Notes: generated by a model from the letters alone, not told the origin. Counted from the first letter of the stretch, positions 6,813 through 14,808 are shown. The stretch is 16,819 nucleotides of DNA from Moraxellaceae bacterium (GCA_003543245.1 DPJB01000007.1:158581-175399); one strand, 5' to 3'. Program-made: numbers and translations.

Positions 6813-9528
6813 AACGGTTTCCTACATACCAGATGCAACCGCTGTAAAAACCGTTGCCACCACTTGCGCCTATTGCGGTGTGGGGTGCGGTGTAAAAGCC
6901 TCTGTTACGGATGAGTCTTCGCGTGCCGTCACCATTGCGGGCGATGAGTCGCACCCGGCAAATTTCGGCCGTCTTTGCGTCAAGGGCTCTGCCCTCGGTG
7001 ATACCGTGAGCCTGGAAGGGCGTCTGCTGTATCCGGAAATCGGTGGCGTTCGCGCCAGCTGGGACCGCGCGCTGGATCATGTTGCCGGCGAGTTTTCCCG
7101 CATCGTGCGCGAGCACGGACCGGAGGCGGTTGCCTTTTATGTGTCCGGCCAGTTGCTGACCGAGGACTACTACGTTGCCAACAAGCTGATGAAGGGATTC
7201 ATCGGCTCGGCCAATATCGATACCAATTCACGTCTGTGCATGTCGTCCTCGGTCGCCGGCCACAAGCGGGCCTTTGGTGCCGACACGGTGCCCAATAATT
7301 ACGAGGATCTGGAGCTGGCCGATCTGGTGGTGCTGGTGGGCTCCAATACCGCCTGGTGTCACCCGATTGTGTTTCAGCGCCTCAAGGCCGCCAAGGAAAA
7401 GCGGCCAGCCATGCGCATTGTGGTGATTGATCCTCGCCGCACGGCCACCTGTGATATTGCCGATCTGCACCTGCCGCTAAAGCCGGGTGAGGATGTGCGC
7501 CTGTTCAACGGTTTGCTGGCCTACCTGTCATCACATGGCGTGCTGGATTCGGATTACATTGCTGCGCACACCAGTGGTTTTGATCAGGCCTTGTCCGCTG
7601 CCATGGCGCAGGACAATGCGCCGGCACGGCTGGCGCGTGATACCGGGCTTGATCCGCTGGATCTCGATCTTTTCTTCAGCTGGTTTGCCACAACCCCACG
7701 CACATTGACGCTGTATTCGCAGGGCGTTAACCAGTCCTCGGCCGGCTCCGACAAGGTCAATTCCATTCTTAACTGCCACCTTGCTACCGGCCGTATCGGC
7801 AAGGAAGGCTGCGGGCCGTTCTCCCTCACCGGCCAGCCCAATGCCATGGGCGGGCGTGAAGTGGGCGGTCTGGCCAATCAGCTGGCGGCACACATGGAAC
7901 TCGACAATCCTGTGCACCGTGATCGCGTGCAGCGATTCTGGTCGGCACCGCGTCTGGCCGATACTGCGGGACTCAAGGCGGTTGACCTGTTCGAGGCCAT
8001 CCATGACGGGCGAGTGAAGGCCGTCTGGATAATGGCGACCAATCCGGTGGTGTCATTGCCCAACGCCGATCGTGTGCGTGAAGCACTGCAGAAGTGCGAG
8101 CTGGTGGTGGTGTCGGACTGCATCAGCGATACCGATACCACGCGTCTGGCCCATGTAAAGTTGCCGGCTCAGGGATGGGGCGAAAAGGACGGCACTGTTA
8201 CCAACTCCGAACGACGCATTTCCAGGCAGCGTCGCTTTCTGCCGGCCCCTGCAGAGGCTCGTGCCGACTGGTGGATGATGAGCGAAGTCGGGCGGCGCAT
8301 GGGCTTTGCCGATGCTTTTGCCTTTGAGTCGGCGGCATCAGTCTTTCGTGAACATGCTGCACTGTCCGCGTTTGAAAACGATGATCAGCACGGTCGTCGT
8401 GACTTTGATATCGGCGGACTGATGCATGTGGATGATACCGGCTACGATGCCATGCAGCCCGTGCAGTGGCCCGTCAGCGCAGGTCAGGTGGATGGCCGTC
8501 AGCGTTTCTTTGCCGACGGGAAATTCTTCACCACGGATGGCTGTGCGCGATTCTTGCCGCTGACTGCGCGTGGTCCCGTCAATCTGCCCGATGCGGAGTA
8601 TCCGCTGATCCTCAATACCGGCCGTATCCGTGATCAGTGGCACACCATGACGCGTACCGGTCTGGCCGAAAAGCTGCTCGCACACATCAACGAGCCCTTC
8701 TGTGCCATGCACCCGGATGATGCCAGCCAGCTTGGTATTGCCGGGCAGGATGTGGTGACGCTGGAGAGCCGCTGGGGTCTGGCCCGTGCCCGCGTCCAGA
8801 TCACCACCGACCAGTCGCCCGGCTCGGTATTCATGCCCATGCACTGGACCGGCGTACTGGCCAGCAATTCGCGTGTGGGCGCGGTGGTGAATCCGGTGGT
8901 CGATCCGGTCTCCGGACAGCCCGAAAACAAGCACACTCCGGTGCGCGTGCGCCGTTTTGAGGCAAAGTGGCATGGCTTTGTGCTGAGTGACATCGCTATC
9001 CCGCTGCCTGCTGCGGACTATGCAGTTGCCATAAGGGGCGGAAAATTCTGGCGTTTTGAGCTGGCCGGCATGGAATGTCCGGAAAGCCGTGTGGAGTTGG
9101 CAAACGAATTGCAAGGGAATATGCAGGCGGCCCTGCCAGCGAATACGGAGATGCTGGAATATGTCGATGCTGCACAGGGCGTGTACCGCCGGGCACATGT
9201 ATTCGAAGGGCGCTTGCTGGCGGTTTGTTTTCTGGGTGCGACGGTCGCATTGCCCGAACGCAACTGGCTGGCAGGGCTGATCGGCAAGGAGTTGTCGGCA
9301 CTGGACAGAAGGGCGCTGCTCTCCGGCCGGGCTGCCGATCCCGCCTCTGATGTGGGTCGCATCATTTGTGCCTGCTTCGTGGTGGGGGAGAAAACGATCA
9401 GGAAATCGATTGCCGTGCAGAACCTTGATTCGGTGGCAGCGATTGGAAAGTGCCTGAAGGCCGGAACCAACTGCGGTTCCTGCCAGCCGGAACTGAAACA
9501 GATTCTGAACAGTTGCCAGGCCGCCTGA
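6790..9528 (+). CDS. nasA: Assimilatory nitrate reductase, catalytic subunit with C-terminal [2Fe-2S] domain
   Basis: A 912-aa cytoplasmic molybdoenzyme reducing nitrate to nitrite. The N-terminus has the [4Fe-4S] ligands C-x2-C-x3-C-x29-C (Cys26, 29, 33, 63) and Lys65, the residue between cluster and pterin. Cys150 in SRLCMSSSVAG is the expected molybdenum ligand. The Mo-bis-MGD oxidoreductase body follows, with the dinucleotide-binding domain in about residues 600-720. The last 55 residues form a BFD-like [2Fe-2S] domain, with CAC at 860-862 and CGSC at 895-898. No Tat signal is present, which separates it from periplasmic NapA. ATG at 6790 has GGAG about 9 nt upstream and overlaps the preceding reductase gene; the GTG at 6733 would add 19 atypical residues. 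The neighbouring flavoprotein is the likely electron donor. In Pseudomonas the name nasA is used for the transporter. Confidence 0.95.
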   Translation: MIRFPLSETVSYIPDATAVKTVATTCAYCGVGCGVKASVTDESSRAVTIAGDESHPANFGRLCVKGSALGDTVSLEGRLLYPEIGGVRASWDRALDHVAGEFSRIVREHGPEAVAFYVSGQLLTEDYYVANKLMKGFIGSANIDTNSRLCMSSSVAGHKRAFGADTVPNNYEDLELADLVVLVGSNTAWCHPIVFQRLKAAKEKRPAMRIVVIDPRRTATCDIADLHLPLKPGEDVRLFNGLLAYLSSHGVLDSDYIAAHTSGFDQALSAAMAQDNAPARLARDTGLDPLDLDLFFSWFATTPRTLTLYSQGVNQSSAGSDKVNSILNCHLATGRIGKEGCGPFSLTGQPNAMGGREVGGLANQLAAHMELDNPVHRDRVQRFWSAPRLADTAGLKAVDLFEAIHDGRVKAVWIMATNPVVSLPNADRVREALQKCELVVVSDCISDTDTTRLAHVKLPAQGWGEKDGTVTNSERRISRQRRFLPAPAEARADWWMMSEVGRRMGFADAFAFESAASVFREHAALSAFENDDQHGRRDFDIGGLMHVDDTGYDAMQPVQWPVSAGQVDGRQRFFADGKFFTTDGCARFLPLTARGPVNLPDAEYPLILNTGRIRDQWHTMTRTGLAEKLLAHINEPFCAMHPDDASQLGIAGQDVVTLESRWGLARARVQITTDQSPGSVFMPMHWTGVLASNSRVGAVVNPVVDPVSGQPENKHTPVRVRRFEAKWHGFVLSDIAIPLPAADYAVAIRGGKFWRFELAGMECPESRVELANELQGNMQAALPANTEMLEYVDAAQGVYRRAHVFEGRLLAVCFLGATVALPERNWLAGLIGKELSALDRRALLSGRAADPASDVGRIICACFVVGEKTIRKSIAVQNLDSVAAIGKCLKAGTNCGSCQPELKQILNSCQAA

Positions 9529-9541
9529 ATACATCAGGTGG
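9521..9541 (+). other. Stem-loop over the nasA stop codon
   Basis: CCGCCTGA and TCAGGTGG form an 8-bp stem (one G-U) around an ATACA loop, with the nasA TGA (9526-9528) in the left arm. No U-run follows. It could protect the 3' end of nasA mRNA or mark partial termination; function is unproven. Confidence 0.35.
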
Positions 9542-9570
9542 TCGCAAGGAAAGAGAAGGGAAAACAATTC

Positions 9571-9613
9571 GCCGTAAGAGCAACGGCACAATCCTTTTCC
9601 TCGGGAAAAGGAT
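9571..9613 (+). other. Two further leader hairpins upstream of the ANTAR-type motif
   Basis: GCCGT-AAGAGCA-ACGGC (9571-9587) is a small 5-bp hairpin. Its 7-nt loop contains AGAGCA, which has A at position 1 and G at 4, so it may be a third, weaker hexaloop-like element. ATCCTTTTCC-TCG and its perfect 10-base complement (9591-9613) follow at once. Neither is followed by a U-run, so they are not obvious terminators. They indicate a structured leader well upstream of nirB. Confidence 0.45.
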
Positions 9614-9626
9614 ACATCGCGGCGAA

Positions 9627-9692
9627 AACAGCAACGGCGCTGTTCTCGGATTTGAAGCCGCAACACACGAATTCGCAGGCAACGGGGCCTGT
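9627..9692 (+). promoter_or_regulatory. Two-hairpin ANTAR (NasT/NasR-type) antiterminator target in the nirB leader
   Basis: Hairpin 1 is AACAGC-AACGGC-GCTGTT (9627-9644), a perfect 6-bp stem with a hexaloop. Hairpin 2 is GCAGGC-AACGGG-GCCTGT (9675-9692), six pairs including one G-U, also with a hexaloop. Both loops have A at position 1 and G at position 4, the conserved loop bases described for ANTAR-binding RNA. Hairpin 2 shares its 5' arm with the terminator at 9675-9717, so the two folds exclude each other. Binding of an ANTAR protein such as NasT would favour read-through into nirBD when nitrate or nitrite is present. The 30-nt linker and the match were judged by eye. No ANTAR gene is in this window. 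Confidence 0.75.
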
Positions 9693-9717
9693 CACGAACA
9701 AGCCCCGCCTGCATTTT
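9675..9717 (+). terminator. Leader terminator (attenuator) upstream of nirB
   Basis: GCAGGC-aac-GGGGC (9675-9688) pairs with GCCCC-GCCTGC (9702-9712), giving 11 GC-rich pairs with a 3-nt bulge. ATTTT follows. The U-run is short, so termination may be incomplete. Its 5' arm is also the 5' arm of ANTAR hairpin 2, the arrangement expected of regulated antitermination. Confidence 0.65.
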
Positions 9718-9723
9718 GTGACC

Positions 9724-9784
9724 ACCTGTCCGGTCCGTGCAGCGGGGAAAACTGAAAACCCGCACAAGCGCGGACACCGGAGGT
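9724..9784 (+). promoter_or_regulatory. Possible stem sequestering the nirB ribosome-binding site
   Basis: ACC-tg-TCCGG (9724-9733) can pair with CCGGAGGT (9777-9784), which contains the whole nirB Shine-Dalgarno sequence. The stem continues inward with TCCG/CGGA and GCGGG/CCCGC (9742-9746 with 9759-9763). This fold could limit translation after the attenuator. Drawn by eye; its stability was not calculated. Confidence 0.35.
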
Positions 9785-9788
9785 AGAC

Positions 9789-12332
9789 ATGAACGCCAAA
9801 TCCCGCATCGTTGTGATCGGCAACGGCATGGTGGGTCACAAATTTCTCGAAGTGCTGGCCGGTCACAATGACACCGGGGCCTGCGAGGTGGTGGTCCTGT
9901 GTGAAGAGCCACGTCCGGCCTATGATCGTGTTTACCTGTCCTCCTACTTCACCGGCAAGATGGCTGAAGACCTTTCGCTGGTAAAGGGCGACTTCTTCAA
10001 CGAGCAGGGTCTTGATCTGCGGCTTAATACAAAGGCTGTGGCCATCGACAAGGCTGCCAAAACCGTCACTACGGCGGCTGGCGAAACCATTGCCTATGAC
10101 AAGCTGGTGATTGCCTCCGGCTCCTTCCCGTTTGTGCCACCGGTGCCGGGTCACAACCGCGAGCATTGCCTGGTTTACCGCACCATTGAAGATCTGGAGG
10201 CCATCAAGGCCGGTGCGGCCGTATCGAAAGTGGGCGTGGTGGTGGGCGGTGGCCTGCTCGGTCTTGAAGCGGCCAAGGCACTGCGTGATCTCGGTCTGGA
10301 AACGCATGTGGTGGAGTTTGCCCCGCGCCTGATGGCGGTGCAGCTCGACGAGGGCGGAGCAAAAGTCCTGCGGCGCAAGATCGAGGCGCTGGGTGTGAAG
10401 GTGCACACCGAAAAGAACACGCTGGAAATTGTTGATGGCGAGAATGCTCGCCATGTCATGAAGTTTGCCGATGGTTCCGCCCTGGAAACCGACCTGATTC
10501 TTTTCTCTGCCGGCATCCGTCCCCGCGACGAACTCGGCAAGCAGGCCGAGCTGGAAATGGGTCCGCGTGGCGGCATCGTGGTGAACAACTACTGCCAGAC
10601 CTCTGATCCCGACATCTACGCCATTGGTGAAGTGGCGCTGTGGAGTGGCCGTATCTATGGTCTGGTGGCTCCGGGCTATCACATGGCCACCGTTGCTGCG
10701 GATCACATCATGGCGGTATCGGCCAAGGAATTTGCCGGCGCCGACATGTCCACCAAGCTCAAGCTGATGGGTGTGGACGTGGGTTCCATCGGTGATGCCA
10801 TGGGCAGCACCCCGGGCGCGCACAGTTATTACTACATTGATGATGCCAAGGATATCTACAAGAAGATCGTGGTGTCAGCCGATGGCAAGCACCTGCTCGG
10901 CGCTGTCATGGTGGGTGACGTGGATGCCTATGGTGGCCTGCTCCAGCTGATGCTGAACAGGATGGAGCTGCCGGAATATCCGGATGTTCTCATCCTGCCG
11001 GTACGCGATGGCACCGGTGAAGTCGGCGTGGGTGTCGATGCGCTGCCCATGACCGCGCAGATATGTTCCTGCAACAACGTCAGCAAGAGCGACATCTGCG
11101 ATGCGATTGATGCCGGAGCCATGGAGGTGGGCGATATCAAGTCGGCCACAAAAGCGGCGACCACCTGTGGCGGTTGTACCGCGCTGATTGGCCAGATCCT
11201 CAAGTGCGAACTTGGCAAGCGTGGTGTCGAGGTCAAGAAGGATATCTGCGAACACTTCGCCTATTCGCGTCAGGAAATGTATCACCTGATCAAGATTGAA
11301 AAGATCCGCTCGTTTGAAGAAATGCTGGAAAAACACGGCAAGGGTGACGGCTGCGATATCTGCAAGCCCACCACAGCCTCCATTCTTGCCTCGACCTGGA
11401 ACGATCACATTCTCAAGACTGAACATGCCAGTCTGCAGGACACCAATGATTACTACATGGCCAACATGCAGAAAGACGGCACCTATTCGGTCGTGCCGCG
11501 CATGCCCGGCGGTGAAGTCACGCCGGAAGGCCTGATTACGGTTGGTCAGGTGGCAAAGAAATACGGTCTCTACACCAAGATCACCGGCGGCCAGCGTGTC
11601 GACCTGTTCGGCGCCCGTGTTGATCAGCTGCCCTCCATCTGGAGCGAGCTGATTGATGCAGGTTTTGAATCCGGTCATGCCTACGGCAAGTCGCTGCGTA
11701 CCGTGAAGTCCTGTGTCGGTTCGACATGGTGCCGTTACGGCGTGCAGGATTCCGTGGGCACTGCGATTGATCTGGAAAAGCGTTATCGCGGCGTACGTTC
11801 ACCGCACAAGATCAAGTTCGGCGTCAGCGGCTGCACCCGCGAATGTGCCGAGGCACAGGGCAAGGATGTGGGCGTGATTGCCACCGAGAAGGGCTGGAAC
11901 CTTTATGTGTGCGGCAATGGCGGCATGAAGCCGCGTCATGCCGAGCTGCTGGCCGGTGACCTTGATACCGCCACCCTGGTGAAGTACATCGACCGCTTCC
12001 TGATGTTCTACATCCGCACCGCAGATCGCCTGCAGCGCACCAGTGTCTGGCGAGACAACCTGGAGGGAGGCCTCAAGTACCTGCAAGACGTCATCATCAA
12101 CGATTCGCTGGGACTGGCCGCCGAGCTGGAAGCGGACATGCAGCATCTGGTCGATACCTACCAGTGCGAGTGGAAGACCACGATTGAAGATCCGGAAAAG
12201 CTCAAGCGCTTCCGCCACTTCGTCAACAGCGACGAGAAGGATGCCAACGTGGTGTTTGTCGAGGAGCGTGGCCAGATTCGCCCGGCGTCTGTCGCTGAAA
12301 AGAAGGGCCTGATCGAAACCGTTTCCGTCTGA
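9789..12332 (+). CDS. nirB: NADH-dependent assimilatory nitrite reductase, large subunit
   Basis: An 847-aa cytoplasmic enzyme, the same length as E. coli NirB, carrying six electrons from NADH to reduce nitrite to ammonium. The order of domains is FAD/NAD(P) oxidoreductase (GNGMVG at 11-16, GGGLLG near 154), a NirB C-terminal flavin-linked domain (about 320-410), a BFD-like [2Fe-2S] domain (CSC at 426-428, CGGC at 460-463), a ferredoxin-half domain (about 550-625), and the siroheme/[4Fe-4S] domain. The four ligands of that last domain are CVGSTWC (Cys642, Cys648) and CTREC (Cys682, Cys686), so the catalytic site is intact. A strong GGAGGT ribosome-binding site precedes ATG at 9789. It follows nasA after a 260-bp structured leader with an ANTAR-type antiterminator, so it can be regulated separately from nasA. 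nirD follows after 23 bp. Confidence 0.97.
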   Translation: MNAKSRIVVIGNGMVGHKFLEVLAGHNDTGACEVVVLCEEPRPAYDRVYLSSYFTGKMAEDLSLVKGDFFNEQGLDLRLNTKAVAIDKAAKTVTTAAGETIAYDKLVIASGSFPFVPPVPGHNREHCLVYRTIEDLEAIKAGAAVSKVGVVVGGGLLGLEAAKALRDLGLETHVVEFAPRLMAVQLDEGGAKVLRRKIEALGVKVHTEKNTLEIVDGENARHVMKFADGSALETDLILFSAGIRPRDELGKQAELEMGPRGGIVVNNYCQTSDPDIYAIGEVALWSGRIYGLVAPGYHMATVAADHIMAVSAKEFAGADMSTKLKLMGVDVGSIGDAMGSTPGAHSYYYIDDAKDIYKKIVVSADGKHLLGAVMVGDVDAYGGLLQLMLNRMELPEYPDVLILPVRDGTGEVGVGVDALPMTAQICSCNNVSKSDICDAIDAGAMEVGDIKSATKAATTCGGCTALIGQILKCELGKRGVEVKKDICEHFAYSRQEMYHLIKIEKIRSFEEMLEKHGKGDGCDICKPTTASILASTWNDHILKTEHASLQDTNDYYMANMQKDGTYSVVPRMPGGEVTPEGLITVGQVAKKYGLYTKITGGQRVDLFGARVDQLPSIWSELIDAGFESGHAYGKSLRTVKSCVGSTWCRYGVQDSVGTAIDLEKRYRGVRSPHKIKFGVSGCTRECAEAQGKDVGVIATEKGWNLYVCGNGGMKPRHAELLAGDLDTATLVKYIDRFLMFYIRTADRLQRTSVWRDNLEGGLKYLQDVIINDSLGLAAELEADMQHLVDTYQCEWKTTIEDPEKLKRFRHFVNSDEKDANVVFVEERGQIRPASVAEKKGLIETVSV

Positions 12333-12355
12333 GCGAAAGCAAAAGGAGAGTGAAC

Positions 12356-12706
12356 ATGAACACGTATAGCAATCTTGCCGAAGCGTTGGTGTCTGTCCCG
12401 GTATGCAAGCTGAATGATCTGGTGCCGGGTATCGGTGTGGGTGCGCTGGTGAATGGTCAGCAGGTGGCCATTTTCCGGTTGCGCAATGGCGATGTCTTTG
12501 CCGTTGGCAATCACGACCCGTTTTCGGGTGCCAATGTGTTGTCGCGGGGACTGACGGGCTGCCTCAAGGGCTGCAAGGTAGTCGCATCACCGATCTACAA
12601 GCAACATTTTGATCTGGCCACCGGCGTGTGCCTGGAAGATGCGAGTGTGCGCATTCCGGTCTATGCCGTGCAGGTAGAGGGTGATGTGGTCTCCGTGCTG
12701 ATGTAA
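12356..12706 (+). CDS. nirD: NADH-dependent nitrite reductase, small subunit (Rieske fold without cluster)
   Basis: A 116-aa partner of NirB with the Rieske-like NirD fold: VPVCKLNDLVPGIGVGALV at the start, NHDPFSG (around 52-58) and a VASPIYKQHFDLATG stretch where Rieske proteins have their second metal-binding loop. The C-x-H and C-x2-H ligand pairs of true Rieske proteins are absent, as in other NirD proteins, so it should not hold a [2Fe-2S] cluster. ATG at 12356 has AGGAG about 8 nt upstream; the GTG at 12350 sits next to the ribosome-binding site and is rejected. It is the last gene of the plus-strand operon and is followed by a hairpin before the convergent rlpA. Confidence 0.95.
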   Translation: MNTYSNLAEALVSVPVCKLNDLVPGIGVGALVNGQQVAIFRLRNGDVFAVGNHDPFSGANVLSRGLTGCLKGCKVVASPIYKQHFDLATGVCLEDASVRIPVYAVQVEGDVVSVLM

Positions 12707-12729
12707 ACCAGCGAGAAGTGTGTGATGCG

Positions 12730-12754
12730 GGGGGAGGGCTTCAGCCACTCCCCC
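12730..12754. terminator. Bidirectional terminator between nirD and rlpA
   Basis: GGGGGAG-GGC-TTCA-GCC-a-CTCCCCC folds into a 10-bp GC-rich stem with a one-base bulge. It lies in the 56-bp gap between two convergent stop codons, so it can serve both operons. There is no clear U-run on either strand. Confidence 0.65.
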
Positions 12755-12762
12755 GATACATC

Positions 12763-13680
12763 TCAGCGCTTTACCACAATCGGTGTGCCCAGCTCGCCAT
12801 CGCGGATGATCTGGGCCACCTTGTCGGCATCGGCCAGCGTGAAGAAAGGACCGATCTGCACGCGATGCACCAGTGATGGTGTTTCGGTGCGGGCAATCAC
12901 GACCGGTGCATAAATCAGCTCCAGCAGCTTGGACTGCAGGGAGGTGGCATTGCCCAGTTCACCAAACGCCCCGACCTGAACATAGAAAGTGGAGCCGGCC
13001 GCGATATCCCTGGATGTTGCTGATCCAGTCGGCTTGCCGGAGGCGCTAAGCTTGCGCTGGAACTCGGCCGGATCAAGTGCTTCGATTTCCACTTGTGCCG
13101 TGCCCGCTTTCAGCATATCCAGCTTTGCAGCCGCTGCATACGACAGGTCCAGTATGCGCTCACTGTGGAATGGGCCGCGATCATTCACCTTTACGATTAC
13201 CGACTTGCGGTTGGCCTTGTTGGTGACACGAATATAGGTGGGTAATGGCAGGTTCCGGTGGGCGGCGGTCATCTTGTACATGTCGTACTTTTCGCCGCTG
13301 GAGGTTTTCAGGCCGTGAAATTTCTTGCCGTACCATGAGGCACCACCACTCTGGCGAAACCCCTTGATCGTCGGGACGAGCTCATATGTCTCGCCCAGAA
13401 CGGTATAGGGATTGCGATTGCCGTAAGCACTCAGTGGCTCTTCTACCGGCTCGGCATCGGGGACCTGACTGACATCGACCGGTGCATCGGGGGCCGCATC
13501 CTTGATGACATTGAAATCATGCGTGCCAAATGCAGGGCGATCCTGCGGTTTGGGTACCGGTTTGGTCTGCGGCGGCAGGCGCGTAATCGGATTCACTTTT
13601 TTCTGGGGCGGCGGCGTTGTCACGCATGCGGCGAGCAGAACTGCGCCTGCGCATACGGACAGCAGTCGGATTCCTGTCAT
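12763..13680 (-). CDS. rlpA: RlpA: septal-ring lytic transglycosylase with SPOR domain, lipoprotein
   Basis: A 305-aa outer-membrane lipoprotein that cleaves naked glycan strands at the septum or daughter-cell wall. The lipobox LAAC puts the lipidated residue at Cys19. A Pro-rich, acidic linker (about 21-90) leads to the double-psi beta-barrel domain (about 111-202). Glu130, His141 and Asp167 have the same spacing as the catalytic residues reported in Pseudomonas aeruginosa RlpA (120, 131, 157 as I recall), so activity is expected. The C-terminal SPOR domain (about 229-304, starting TFYVQVGAFG) binds denuded septal glycan. ATG at 13680 has AGGAG 7 nt upstream and gives a proper lipoprotein signal; the in-frame start at 13740 does not. 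It is the last gene of the mrdA-rodA-mltB-rlpA unit. Confidence 0.95.
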   Translation of the reverse strand: MTGIRLLSVCAGAVLLAACVTTPPPQKKVNPITRLPPQTKPVPKPQDRPAFGTHDFNVIKDAAPDAPVDVSQVPDAEPVEEPLSAYGNRNPYTVLGETYELVPTIKGFRQSGGASWYGKKFHGLKTSSGEKYDMYKMTAAHRNLPLPTYIRVTNKANRKSVIVKVNDRGPFHSERILDLSYAAAAKLDMLKAGTAQVEIEALDPAEFQRKLSASGKPTGSATSRDIAAGSTFYVQVGAFGELGNATSLQSKLLELIYAPVVIARTETPSLVHRVQIGPFFTLADADKVAQIIRDGELGTPIVVKR

Positions 13681-13718
13681 CAGTGACTCCTGTGTCCAGT
13701 AAGGTTCATGGGCCGTAA

Positions 13719-13739
13719 TGGGGCAGTGTGGCAGCCCCA
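13719..13739 (-). other. Hairpin between mltB and rlpA
   Basis: TGGGGC and GCCCCA (13719-13724, 13734-13739) form a 6-bp stem with a 9-nt loop in the 69-bp gap after the mltB stop. No U-run follows, so it is more likely a modulator of rlpA expression than a full terminator. Confidence 0.35.
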
Positions 13740-13749
13740 CCGTATCGTA

Positions 13750-14808
13750 TCAGGGTGCTGGCTGGCCTTCCGGAACGGTAACGGACTCGGCCGGTATGGC
13801 GGCCGCGGCCAGCTCGGCCTCGCGTGCTGCCCGGAGTTCCTGGCTAAGTTGCATGGCCGCCATGGCGTACAGGATGCTGCGATTGTAGGTCGTGATCACG
13901 TAGAAATTTGTGAAGCCCAGCCAGAATTCACCACCATTGTCGCCCTGCAGACGAATGGCAGAGGCAGGTGTGGTGGCCATGAAGCTGGCGGTTTCGCGCG
14001 GCACCAGTCCCTTTTTGGCGATTTCGCCCAGCGTGCTGACGGTTTTCAGCTCCTTGCTGGTCACGCTGTCGTATTCCTGGTTGATGATGCGTGCCCGTAC
14101 CGCGAGCGGTTCGCCGGTTTTCCAGCCATTGGCCTTGAAGTAGTTGGCAATCGAACCGATGGCATCGACCGGGTTGTTGATCAGGTCAATTTTTTTGTCG
14201 CCATCAAAGTCGACGGCCAGTCGACGCCAGCTTGACGGCATGAATTGCGGATAACCCATGGCACCGGCATAGGAGCCCCAGGTATTGAGCGGATCGAGCC
14301 CGTTCTCTTTCGACAGGATCAGGAACTCGCGCAGCTCCTTGCGGAAAAACGGCGCACGTGGCGGATAGTCCAGACCAAGTGTGGCGAGGGCATCAATCAC
14401 GCGATTCCGGCCCTTGTTGCCACCGTATTTTGTTTCCACACCCAGAATCGCCAGGATCATTTCCGGCGGCACACCGTATGTTGCCTCTGCACGGTTGAGG
14501 GTTTCCTCATGCTCACGCCAGAACGCCAAGCCTTTTTCCACGCGTTCGCTGGTCAGGAAAATGGGACGGTACTCTTTCCATTCCTTTGTGCCTTCGGCGG
14601 GACGGGCAATCGCCTTCAGCACGCCTTCATCGCGCGCCACCTGCTCAAACAATGTAGTCAGCTCGCCAGGAGCATAGATTTTTTCCTGTTCGAGGCTGGC
14701 AATGATGGCTTGCACCTCTTCGTATTGACGGAACTCACCCACGGCGTGGACTGGTACTGGTTTCAGGCAGGCACTGCTGATCAGCGCACAAAAAAAGGTT
14801 TTCAGCAT
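13750..14808 (-). CDS. mltB: Lytic murein transglycosylase B
   Basis: A 352-aa periplasmic enzyme that cuts peptidoglycan glycan strands to give 1,6-anhydro-muramyl ends. GVETKYG carries the catalytic Glu125, and the GSYAGAMGYPQFMPSSW segment and DFDGDKKIDL stretch are typical of the SltB/MltB family. The N-terminus has a signal peptide (about 1-22); Cys14 is not in a good lipobox, so it is likely soluble rather than lipid-anchored. ATG at 14808 is chosen because GGAG lies about 10 nt upstream; ATG at 14829 would add a basic MPRRIPA leader but has no ribosome-binding site, and remains possible. The C-terminal 30 residues are rich in Ala, Pro and Glu. It sits 38 bp after rodA, consistent with one operon. 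Confidence 0.93.
   Translation of the reverse strand: MLKTFFCALISSACLKPVPVHAVGEFRQYEEVQAIIASLEQEKIYAPGELTTLFEQVARDEGVLKAIARPAEGTKEWKEYRPIFLTSERVEKGLAFWREHEETLNRAEATYGVPPEMILAILGVETKYGGNKGRNRVIDALATLGLDYPPRAPFFRKELREFLILSKENGLDPLNTWGSYAGAMGYPQFMPSSWRRLAVDFDGDKKIDLINNPVDAIGSIANYFKANGWKTGEPLAVRARIINQEYDSVTSKELKTVSTLGEIAKKGLVPRETASFMATTPASAIRLQGDNGGEFWLGFTNFYVITTYNRSILYAMAAMQLSQELRAAREAELAAAAIPAESVTVPEGQPAP

Noticed and set aside
8338..10823. Minus-strand ORFs of 524 aa (8338-9912) and 429 aa (9534-10823)
   Set aside because: They run antisense through nasA, the structured leader and nirB, and show no recognisable motif.
12356..12706. NirD as a true Rieske [2Fe-2S] protein
   Set aside because: The Cys-x-His and Cys-x2-His ligand pairs are missing, as in known NirD proteins.
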